Part shown: piece by piece, positions 1-12,317 of the stretch | How positions within the stretch are numbered: position 1 is the first letter of the stretch | Layout: each line of letters starts with the position of its first letter | Assembly: GCA_018389105.1 (NCBI GenBank) | Contig: JACATO010000317.1 | Location: 3,939,001 to 4,003,000, forward strand | Reading direction: 5' to 3' | Length of the DNA stretch: 64,000 nt | Source of the DNA: Nautilus pompilius | Taxonomy: Eukaryota; Mollusca; Cephalopoda; Nautilida; Nautilidae | The notes under the pieces: model-generated | Database searches by the model: none | What the model saw: only the letters and a program-made list of their open reading frames with translations | What the model was told of the DNA's origin: nothing | Translations under genes and position numbers: made by a program

Positions 1-65
1 ATCCAACATGTTTTCTTTCCATTTCAAAATACTACCCATTTATCTTTAATCTTTAAAGGAATCAG
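1..65 (+). CDS. Kinase gene, partial exon (ectodomain)
   Basis: Open from the first base; reads IQHVFFPFQNTTHLSLIFKG. It ends ATCAG before GTAAGT with two spare bases, which pair with the single leading base of exon 4409-4517 to make Arg. LSLIFKG matches the hydrophobic strand plus 'Y-K-G-G' type turn of M6PR-like domains. The true exon start may be upstream of the window. Confidence 0.6.
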
Positions 66-3000
66 GTAAGTCATAAATTTCTCACTGAGGTTCTCATTTC
101 TGTGTATAAGACACTTACTTTATCTAAAACCTAAAACTGCTTTAAAATACTGTGACACTTTAGTATTATTGAATGAACAAAGTTATTGATTAAACGGGTT
201 CAAGTAAGATTGACTACGACTACATGCTTTTAAAACTATACATTCAATGCTTTCTGATGTACATTAAAATCCTTTATGTTAAATAATTTAAAAAAGAGTG
301 ACTATTTTAGTGTTGATCCCACATTAATATACCATTAAGCCCCATTTTTCTCCACAGTGATATATATTAAAAAAGTGTTTAATTCTCCTCAGTGCTAGAA
401 TAATTAAAATAATGTCACTATATCTGAAATCAAGCAACTTTGTTACAATGTATATATAGGTGCATCTAAAAAAATTAGAATATCATGGAAGAGTTCATTT
501 TTTCCCGTAATTTAATTCAAACAGTGAAACTTTCATATATTCTAGATTAATTACACATAAAGTGAAATATTTCAAGCCTTTATTTTTTGCTTTAATTTTG
601 ATGATTATGGCTTACAGCTCATGAAAATAAAAAATCCACTATCTCAAAATATTAGAATATTTCATAAGATCAATAAAAAAAAAAAGGATTTATAATATAG
701 AACTTTTCAGAAGTTCGACATTATGTTCATTTATGCACTCAGTACTTGGTTGGGGCTCCTTTTGCATGAATCTCTGCATCAATGCGATGTGGCATGGAGG
801 CGATTAGCCTGTGGCACTGTTGAGGTGTTATGGAAGCCCAGGTTGCTTTGATTAGCAGCCTTCAGCTCATCTGTATTGTTGGGTCTTCCTCTTGACAATG
901 AGGTTCAGGCCAGGTGAGTTGGCTGGCCAATCAAGCACAGTAATACCATGGTCAGCAAACCAGTTACTAGTAGTTTTGGCAATGTGGGCAGGTTCCAAGT
1001 CCTGCTGGAAAAGGAAATCAGCATCTCCATAAAGCTTGTCAGCAGATGGAAGCATGAAGTGCTCTAAAATCTCCTGGTAGACGGCTGTGTTGACTTTGGA
1101 CTTTATAAAACACAGTGGATGGCTGTGTTGACTTTGGACTTGATAAAACACAGTGGACGCAACACCAGCAGATGACATGGCACCCCAAATCATCACTGAC
1201 TGTGGAAACTTCACACTGGACTTCAAGCAACTTGGATTCTGTGCCCCTCCACTCTTCCTCCAGACTGTGGGATCTTGATTTCCAAATGAAATGCAAAATT
1301 TACTTTCATCTGAAAAGAGGACTTTTGACCACTGAGCAACCAACGGTCCAGTTTTTTTTCTCCTTAGCCCAGGTAAGATGCTTCTGACGTTGTCTCTGGT
1401 TCAGGAGTGGCTTGACACTAGGAATGCGATACTTGTAGCCCATTTCCTGGACATGTCTGTGCATGGTGGGTCTTGATGCACTGACTCCAGCCTCAGTCCA
1501 CTCCTTGTGAAGCTCCCCCAAGTTCTTGAATTGGCTTTGCTTGACAATTCTCTCAAGGCTGAGGTCATTCCTCTTGCTAGTGCACCTTTTCCTACCACAC
1601 TTTTCCCTTCCAGTCAACTTTCCATGAATATGCTTTGATACAGCATTCTGTGAACAGCCAGCCCTTTCAGCAATGACCTTCTGTGGCTTACCCTCTTTGT
1701 AGAGGGTGTCAGTGAGTGTCTTCTGGACAACTGTCAAGTCAGCAGTCTTCCCCATGATTGTGGTTGTGTACTGAACCAGACTGAGAGATTCATAGTATTT
1801 ATACTGCATTAATAGTGATTTATTCGAAATGGAATATTCTAATATTTTGAGATACGTTTTTTTTTTTTTAACTGTAGGCCATAATTATCAAAATTAAAAT
1901 TAAAAAATGCTTGAAACATTTTAGTTTACATGTAATGACTCTAGATTATATACAATTTTCACTTTCTGAAATAACTGACAAAAAATATTGAACTCTTCCA
2001 TGATATTCTAATTTTTTGAGATGCACCTGTATATTGCTTGCAATGTTGTAGTTAGAAATTTTTCTAGGGGAGGACAAACAGTTGAAATATTTTGAATACT
2101 AGGCACATGAATTAAGCATCATTAAACTTTTTAAAACATCTTGTTTAAGGTGTTTTATTCAGACATATAGGCTTTAAATGGCAAAATAATAATATTACAA
2201 ACAATTGCACAGTAAAAACTATAAACAAGTTTAATTTTTGAAGGAACCTAAAATTTTAAAAGTTTGTTTTTCACAAAGCATAGTTCTTCAGCAGCTGTGT
2301 TGAGGACATCAGTCTCTACGTTATGTTATTCAGACATAAGCCTGTGTGGACCAATGGCATGCTCACATATAGCTACCAACTAATTTTGATGCTGATCTGA
2401 TGACTTGCTTGAAAAAATGGCTTCAAGTATTCCAAACATACTCACAGTACATTATTTAGTTTTAGCAGTCCAGTTACCTTCATACACATTCAAGTGTTGT
2501 TATTTATTGTAATTTGTTATTCTTACAGTTCACATTTGCATTTTGAATTTGTAAATTATATACTGGTAATATTAATTGCTCATTATAGCTGCAGCATTAA
2601 ATGGATATTTTACTTTTTCATGTAAATAAGTTTATAAAGTGAAAAAATAAAAGACAGTAGTGACAAACAAGTAAATTACAAATAGAAATTTTTTAAGTTC
2701 CTTAAATTTTCTGCCCCCCCCATACTCTTTTATAACTACACTACTGGTTATTTGATAACAGGGTTGTTGTGGTAATACTCTGTGCTATTAAAGAAAATAG
2801 ATAGGTTTTCTACAGTGGTATTTGGGTTTACAGTGTAGAAATCTGACTGACTAAGAGATAATTATAGGGCAGTTTTATTGAAGTGCATTTAATTAAAATG
2901 TTGCATAAAACTGGGATCCTTGTTTTTACGTTTAAAAAAAATGAGATTTAATTTTTCTTTTTCTCTCAGACTAAAATCTCTTTGAGAGTTTTAATAATTG

Positions 3001-6000
3001 TCTATAGCCTTTTGAAATTGAATATTTTCTTATTAAATTGCAAATTCATTTATTTTATTTTTGAAAAATAGACAAAATAAATAGGTATGAAATAATAAAT
3101 GGTTATTGTTAAGTTTTATACATGAATATACTCTAGAGAAATCCTTGGATTTTATATTTTCATAAGAACTGTAGTTCTTTAAAATAAAGACAAAGGCAGT
3201 GATGGTCAAAATTATTGCATGTTGTTTTTAAACAAAATATTGACTTTTCTTGTATTTTTACTAAAAATGTTTTGTAACACAATAAAGCCCTTTAAACTTT
3301 ATTTTTATGTTCATAAGGTCTCTGTGTTAAACATATAATTAGAGAGTAATAAAGAAATACACATAACCGATACATGCTTTGCAGCATTGTTTTTAACTAA
3401 AATTTTTTATTTTAACAAAAGAAATGCATAAATAATAAATGAATAACAACTGAAAGCATAAACATTGTATTAATCAAAGTATAATTACACTTAAAACCAA
3501 AAAATAATTTTTCTGGGTGTTGCAATATTTTTGGCCATCAGTGTACTTATAAGATTAAAAACTAACAAACAAGGAAAAAATGAACAAAAAAAAAGCAAGG
3601 GTGAGCTGCAAAATTTTTAAATTTAAAAAGTGTACTGCCTGCTGATTTAAATAATTATAAGTAATTACAACTATCATGCCAGAATATATGCCAGATTAAA
3701 AAAAAAAGCAAATATACAGCAATCTTTTCATGAATACCTGTCCCATAATGAAAGACCTACTTCAGATGTTCTATTGATTATGTTCTTTATTTAAAACAGT
3801 ATTGATTATATATATTTTTGCAGGTAGTCAAGATACATAGATGACTGACTCAGTTTTTATCTTTTACACTGAATTTTATTTATTTTTTAGCTGGAATTTT
3901 GAAAAGTGATGTTAATAGTTCTACCCAGTACCTGAAAACTCATTTTTTAAAAATATTCTGTCAGTTTTAAATCTTATGATTGCAGATAAGCCCATATTCA
4001 TTGTGTTAAAGATTTAAAAAAAAAGAAAAGATAAAAGGATATGATAAACAGCTTCACATTTGTACATTCTTGGAAGCTCAACTTTGAGTTTGAACTGCAA
4101 TATTCATTACATATATTAAAGCATAGTTTTTCTACCTGATAAATACTTAATTAAGACCCTGGATTTATAAAATAGCAATAATGTAGTGCAGTCAACATGG
4201 AACTTGTAGACACATTCATTAGAAGTGATAACCCACATGAACTGTTAACTTTATATTGAATAAATTAGCTGCATTGTTACTTACTATAAATCCACAAACA
4301 AATTTTATAACAATATTGGATGTATTCTTTCTTCCGTGTTAAACTGAATTTAGAATGTTATGAAGCATTTTCTGCACATACCACAATAATTTCTTAAATT
4401 ATCTATAGGTCTCATCGACACAAACATACTTTCATTGCCTTGCTGTGTGATCAGAGTCGTCAGAAGCCAAATGAGGCTGAGTTCAAGATTCTCAATGATG
4501 AGAAAAGAGGAAATCTGGTAAAGGCAACTTTTATTATTTTATTTTAGTTTTTAAAAAAAGTTTTCATTCTTTTAATTCTCCATGGTGAAATTGTTTACTA
4601 TTGTATTGCCTTAGTAAAAGAAAGAAAAACAGGCATATATGGAGTCTATCATCAGTTTCTAGCTGGTGACAATTAATAAAATGTTCCCACATTGCAGTGG
4701 TATGGAAATGACATACTGTTTGACTTTAATAGAACTTAGTTGAAACCTAATCACTGAAAAAAACACTGCAACAGATTAAGCAAATCAACATTACACATGT
4801 GGTAATATTTAGAATGAAACAGTATGAGAGGATTGTCTATGATTAGCTTGGGTCAGCTCACACAGCATTGTATTGTGGGATTTTTTAAAAATTATCAGCA
4901 GACAATCTTGTTTTATATTCTCTCTATTCATACTTTAACATTTTTACTCGATATCATTTAGCAAAATTTAATTTATTATCATCAGAAAAAAAAATTATTT
5001 AATGTTCATTTGTTCATAAATGACCATCAGTTATTTCAAAATAGTAACATCTTTTTTAGGCCACACAAGTTAATCTTTCAACTTTCTCTTGTTGAATAGT
5101 TAAGACTTAGCATTAAATAATAATAAAATTAAGAAACTGTTAGAAGGTTTTGGATAAAAACATTGTTCTGGCTCTCAAATTTATAAAAGGGAGATAAAAA
5201 TGGTGAGATGGTTCCTTGAGGCAAGCGAGTGCATACAAATCTGCTTAGTAAAAGTTATGTTCACTTGCCATAGATTATTTAATAGCTAGCTATTTCTTCC
5301 TCTTACAGAAATGTTAAGAAATCCCCCTTTCACATTAATGTTTCTAGAAATTCATCAGACTAGTCATTATCTAATTTCAGTATGCTCATTTAAAGCACAA
5401 ATGCTCCTGCATAAGTGGATGCTTAAATCTAGATTGGAATGGTAAAAATGCATCAGGTATGTGAATTATTAATTTGACTTAACTAAACATGTATATTTAT
5501 TTTAAAAAAATTGGCTCTAAGAAAGTTTACTCTGGTGGAACTGATATTATAACCTAAACTCTTAATATTGTATGTTGATATTTCCTGAGTTTTATCCAGA
5601 TAATCATTAGCAATGGTGCACACCTGCAAGTTAAAGCTGATAGAGAAAAGTTTAGGGAGTTTTCAGGCATGAATCATAAAACAAAATAATTTTCAAAAGA
5701 AAGAAACAAGACTCTCTGGATATTGGGAAAATATCTTGTGTTTCAGAACAGAATTGTTGTGGTTAGGCTGAATCATCTTGGCTTATTGTGCTGTTCTTTC
5801 AGTGCATGGATAAAGTTAGTACTTACCATCAAACCTTTGCAACCTATTTATTTTAAATTTATTTCTGTACCCTTTATAAAAAAGATAATTTTTAATGTTT
5901 GCTTTGTTTCCCATGGTTATTATAAAAATTTTTTCAGACATTTTGAAAAATGCTACAGTCTCGGAAGGAGGTGAAGAAGAAGAAGATAACACCCAAGTGA

Positions 6001-9000
6001 TGATGATGATCATCTCTGTCAATTTGGGCTTGTTTATGTTTGCAATGCTCATCGGTGGGCTGTGCTACAAAAAGCGAACTTCACTCAAGATTTACCAAAA
6101 ACTTCCAGGTGAGCATTAAAGAAGGATATTTGGGAATTCAAACAAATATGGTAAAACTTGCAGTTTGGTAGAAATAAGATGTTTGTCTTTGAGGAATGGT
6201 GGGTTTTCCACCACAATATCAGTAATGGAAACAGCTAATAGTTCCACTATAGTTTGGAAATTCTTCTTCATTACCTCATCAAATCATCACAATGACTGTT
6301 GTTTTGCATGCAAATGTTGGTGTTGATTTTTATTTGAAACTGAAATTAATTGTCAAATGCTTTGTTGTCTTGCTGATTTCTTACCAGCTCTCTAAGTTAC
6401 TGAACTTAGATAACAGAGTTAAGTTTTCTAATCTCTCTGTCTGTTATCCAAATGTAATATTGTTAAAAAACAAAAAAAATAAATAAAATAATTAACAAGT
6501 AAAATAAAATAGCATTATAAAAATAAGTTTTATAAAGGTAAAACTTGTTACTTTATTGAAATTTTCTGAACAGCAAACATAAAAAGACTATTTTTAGGAT
6601 AACTATAATATCTTGGTTGGACAGTAATATAGACATTTTTTAATGATGATAAGGAAACCATGAATAGGAAATGTATAAAATTGTACTGTTTATCATGTCA
6701 GCTAGTTAGAGAAAATTAAAGTATTTTTCAATCTTTTGTTAGTTGGTTGCATAGCTGCAGACAAGTTTGTTAAATTTAGCTTTTTGTTATTTATTATTTA
6801 CTTATGACATTGAAATAGTGTTTGGATAAATAATTCAGTATTTTCTAAAAGCATTTGATTCAGTCATTATTGTAAATTTTGAAGAAAAATCATACACAGT
6901 ATAATTAAAACAACAGCAACAGCAGCTTAAAAATTGTTTGGAATTTAAACATTTATAAAACATTAAGAAACAAAGCAAATCTTCCATTAGTTTTTACCTG
7001 AATTGAAGGAATGACAACAAATGTTAAAAGCAAAATGTATCTAAACATTATTGATAAAACAAATAATTTAGGTATTTTCTAAGCACATTTTTAAAAAATG
7101 ATTTGTCAATCAGTTTACATTTGATATCAAGGTTGTTTTGTTTACATGTTATTTTGGAAAATAATATCAGTTGATTATTTTTACTCTCAAAAGAGATGTT
7201 TTAATTGGTACTGAACAAATTGGGCTTTTGTAGAAAATGGTTTTCGTATGGCATTTATTTACTGCTAAGAATCTCTGCAGAAGTAAATGACTTTGACATA
7301 AGTCACCTCACTTTAAACACTGATGTACTTGATTAAAATAATAAAATAGATAAATAAATAGAATAAAAGCTTTCAGTGCATTAAAAAAATGTTGTATGCT
7401 AGTTTTGTTTCATTTTTTTTTTTCAGTTCTGTACTTTCTGTTGACAAGAACAACACTTCTAAAGATTTATAATGGGTTTATCCTTAGTGCAGTATGTAAG
7501 CACTCAACTAAGAGTATTGCTGAGTTAAAATACTGCCAGCTTTTTTATTAGTGGTATGGGAACCCAGTGGACTGCCATATTGACTCAGAAGGGCAGCTGA
7601 TTTAAAAAAAAATTAGTTGTGGCTAGAAATTAAGCAGCACAATTTTTTTTTGTTTTTTGTGCATGCATGTGATTGATTGATTGATTGATTGATACTACTA
7701 CTTCCTTCATCATCATGACAACCATTGTCTACTATCGGTCTCATTGAACAAAAAGTAATATTTTCTTCATATCAAATGATCAACTAAAAAGATCACCTTT
7801 ATATTTCTTGTCTTACATTTAATGTCACATAATATCACAAAATTTTTTTTTTTTTTGGTTTCTTTGTGATAATCTTCATTTCATTTTTAAAGACTAACTT
7901 TTCATTTAGTATGTTCTGCTTGGCTGGGGACAGAACAGAGAGTTCCATGAGAAAGTAAGGGGAAAGTTAAATCCTGTAATGACCACTCATATGAAATCTT
8001 TCCTTTTCCACAATTGTCTGCTTTTCCACTTTTGCATTTAAAAAAATTTTTGCATGTCATAAACATCTAGAATATAAAACCAGAGGGATTTCTGTTGGGA
8101 GTTACTGTGGCTTGTTTCTTGCTCACTACTATTGTTGTTTATATTAGAAAAGTTTGTATCATTCACTAGGGATTGGCATTTCACCACTTCTCCAAGTTCA
8201 AAGTTTGGTGTTAATTTAATCCACCGTCTTATTTAGCAGAGAAGTTGAGATTTTTCATTGATATTGCTTAGAACATGTAATATGGAGCTTACCAATCACT
8301 GGAAAAGAAATGTTGTATGCATATGTGTATATGTATGTGTGTGTGTGGGTGGGTGTTTTCAGAGTCCATCTTTAAAGGCATTTTTCAAACCCCCCCCTCT
8401 TCTCTGGATGGTGTGTATTTCTGCAGGCTTTAAAATTATTCAGCTTTTTCTTTTTTATTATTTGGAAAATGTTGCTACATACAGACTGCATGTCTGCAGC
8501 TAGTGTGATGGATAAACGTGCCACAGATGGATGAGTGGTAAAAAGGTAGAAAGTAATACTTTTTTTTAGTTGACATAAATGATTTAACAAGTATTTTAAA
8601 AATAACAGCAAAAAAGATGAGCCAACTTTATTGAAAAAATATTAGAAACATGACTGACAAGGCAAGTAATACTACTTACTGCCACTTGATTTTCTTATGC
8701 ATTTGACAAAGTTCTCCCCCCCCCCTAGGTATTCATTCTCAGTCCAGTACTGCAGGTATGCCTCCTGGAGACAGATCTTCCAACATGAAAAGGGCATTTC
8801 GAGACTATGAACCAACACCAGTTTCTCCATCCAAGAGAAAAGTATTGACTGTGCTGGACAACTGTGTAATCCCTGCTACAGATATTCAGACAGGCCACAG
8901 GTAACAAATTAGCTCTTTAGATGCAAAGCTATAAATGTGTCTCACTTGCCATTTTTTGTATTTTATATCTTTTCTTTTATGCTTCAGTATAATAGGCTCA

Positions 9001-9078
9001 CTGCTTTAGCCACATTTCATTTAATATTTCAACTTTGCAATACAAAACTATTTATTTAAAAATATTTTCTACCATTTA

Positions 9079-9112
<34 letters not shown>

Positions 9113-12100
9113 TTAGTTTCTGTTATGTAGAATGACACAAAGTGAATCACATTCAAAAGTTTCTAAATATTTTAGTACTATTTGTTATTTTCCCTGCTCA
9201 GACTTGGTGGAGGAATATTTGCTGACACATACGTAGGCCAGTGGAAGGAGGTGAAGGTTGCTGTTAAATATCTCACGCTCAACATTCACCAAAACCAACT
9301 GACTGCTGTCACTATTGAATGGATGAAAAATGAAGTGAAATATTTTAGGTAAATCACTTTTTAAAAAAGAAAATTCAAGGGGTATGAATTCATAAGTTAT
9401 AAATGTTTCAAGTTTATTATTTTAATTAACAAATGATACAGAAGTAATGTATTTACAATATTGAAATCATAATCTTCCCTATTTAACGTTACCCTAAAAT
9501 TATCTCCCTTTAGTTGTACTTTGCCAGTAAAATCAAGGTGGCGAATGAGTGACAATGAAAACTGGAACTGATGTTGAGTGTTGAGGTTAATCAGAGTGCT
9601 GATGGTAAGAGGTTAGTATTTAGTCTTGGGTTAAGTTGAAGATTTATGCAAATTCCAGTGGGGATCACTCAGCTCTTAGCTTTTTACAGCTGGCCTAAAG
9701 AGAAAGAAATTAATGTAAATGAGTTTTAATTAAAAAAGAAATAAATAAAATATTAAAGCTAATCCTGTTCAGCAACTAAAAGCCATTGTTTACTTTATAT
9801 TTTTAAAATGAAGAGTAAGCAAGTGGTAGATTTGGGAAAAAATAACTACATGTATTCATGCAGACAAACAGAATGTTTCAAACTATTTCTTAGTGTATTG
9901 TCAAGTTAAAGAAACAACACTAAACAAAAGAAATCATAGGTTATATATTTAAATGTTTCCTATTTAGATCTTTAGTCTTTTTCAACGAAGAATCACATAT
10001 AAAAAATTCAAAACTGAGTTAAGATGCCAATAGATACTGGTGGAATTTTGTTTAACTGCTGCTTAAAATTAAATTTTGTAGATTTAATTTTCTTAGATTG
10101 ACTGTGGGCTGGTCATGAATTTTCATGAAATGTTTGTAAAGTGAAGCAAACCTAAATAATTTGAGAATTTTGCAATAATTAGATCAAATAAATTTTAAAT
10201 ATAAACAAATAATACTTGGCCTCTATTCTTATTTAAAATAAGAAATATAATTTTTCTTTGCTCTCTACAACAGTCTCAAGAGTATCTTTGATTCTAATGC
10301 AGTTTCACCAGATTTTTTTGGCCACTGAGTATGATCAGTTATCATAGACTGCAAGCACAATTTTTGTCATTCTTATATTTTATTACTATCTTATTATGAT
10401 ATTTGTCTTTTTTTCTAGTTTATTTTTATATCATTTTTATTTCTTAATATTTATTTATTTATTTTATATTTTAGCCGTCTGAGACATCAGAACATTGTGT
10501 CAGTTCTTGGGCTTTGTCTTGAAATGAAACACCCCTGTGTTATAGTGGAATATGTAGATGGAATATCAGTCAAAGAATACCTGAAGTCAAACTTCAACAT
10601 AATTACCTGGCCTCAGAGAGCACGCATTGTAAGTATGTTATAATTAGACAAAATAAAATTTTAAAATGTGCACTGATCTTCAGTTTCATCTTTCCCCTAA
10701 ATAATTAATGTTTATTTCAGTGTTTACAAGCAGCAGATGGAATGGCATTTTTACACTCATCCAAGCCACCTGTTTTTCATAGGGATATCAGGTGTGCAAA
10801 CATATTCATTACAGAACAAGACATAGTAAAAGTAAGTTTGCTTTTTAAAATTTAAATTTTATTGCAAGGGTTTTTTTTTTTTTTATCAATAAATATTTTG
10901 CACATATATCTGAAGTTTACTTGCTAATTTATCTAATTAGAAGAAATGAAATAATATTATTTTATGCACAGATTCAGTATTTTTAAGGTTTCAAAATAAA
11001 CTTTTACAGATTGCAGATTTTGGTGTAACCAAATTACTTCAGCCTGTACGTGAAGAGTGCACAAAAGATGATTGCGTTTGTAAGTAATTTCATTTTGTCT
11101 GTTCTAGAATTTTTACGTGTTATTTCCACATCTCTTTTCCCTGAATAAAACTTTTCATATTCATAATGTTTTTTAAAATAAATTTAACATATTGCACAAA
11201 ACTGAAACTATACAAATGTAAAAAAATATTTGCCACTTATGAGTTATTTCGCCTTTAGCATTACAAAAACTGAAAAGTGTATAGAAAATCAGTTTTTTTT
11301 TTCCAGTGGAATAAAAGATAATTTTTTTAATAATAATAGTAATCATCAAACTTTATTTTCTATGTATGTAGAATATAAAGTTTGAGTTTGTCAATTTGTA
11401 TGTTTCATGGTTATTTTTCAACATTAGAATAAGTTATTTCCCTTTTAATGAATTTTTTTAATATCACAACTTTAAAATATTCTGATTTAATGTATTTTGG
11501 GTTATTTATTTATTTTAAATTTCTTTATTTTAGTTATTTTTCCATTAAAAATGTATGGGTTAGCTGCAAAGACAGTACTCACAGATAATTCCTCAGACGG
11601 CCTATCTTTATGTCCATGGATATGTTGTAAAAAATTGCTGGTGAAATATTAAAAGTGTTTTGCAATAACAACTTAATTTCTTTGCTATCAGGGAAAAGCT
11701 CTTTCAGAATTTTCATAGTAGTTGTTTAAAGTAAATTGAAAAAAAACAGTTATTTGGCTTATTTAGCTATATGAAAATTTAAAAAAAATTGTTATGTCAT
11801 AGAGATCAAATTTTTCACAATTACTATAACTTTTATGGAACTTTTTACTTCAGGTCAAAAGTCATTCAGTGCATGTTCCTCTTTAATTCGATGGACAGCT
11901 CCTGAAGTGCTCCATAACCCCACAGCACAGGAAGGTGGCCAGTTATACACACTGAGTTCTGATGTGTATTCATTTGGCATGGTCATGTGGGAGCTAATGG
12001 TTAATGAAGATCCTTTTGGTGATTTTGTTACAGAGGCTGAGGTTCACATTTTAAAATCTACTTTTCAATTTGAATTTGTAACTTTATCAATTTATTTTTA

Positions 12101-12270
12101 AAATTTTTAAAATCAACATTATCCTTTAAAATTTTTTTTAAGAACACTAACATTAAGTCATTCTCAGAATGGATGATGGTCAGAATTCCATCATGAACCA
12201 AATAAATACTCACTAAAATATTCTTTATTTTGTAAAACTAAGGCAAAATGTTGTAGAGTGCACACACACA

Positions 12271-12317
<47 letters not shown>

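Larger units (their letters stand above)
66..4408 (+). other. Intron of kinase gene with a Tc1 insertion
   Basis: Bounded by GTAAGT at 66 and TATAG at 4408. Apart from the transposon at 457-2029, it is AT-rich sequence in which I see no coding or RNA feature. Confidence 0.55.

Noticed and set aside
5723-5974. Alternative frames across the transmembrane exon of the kinase
   Set aside because: They run through the intron and clash with the frame fixed by neighbouring exons.
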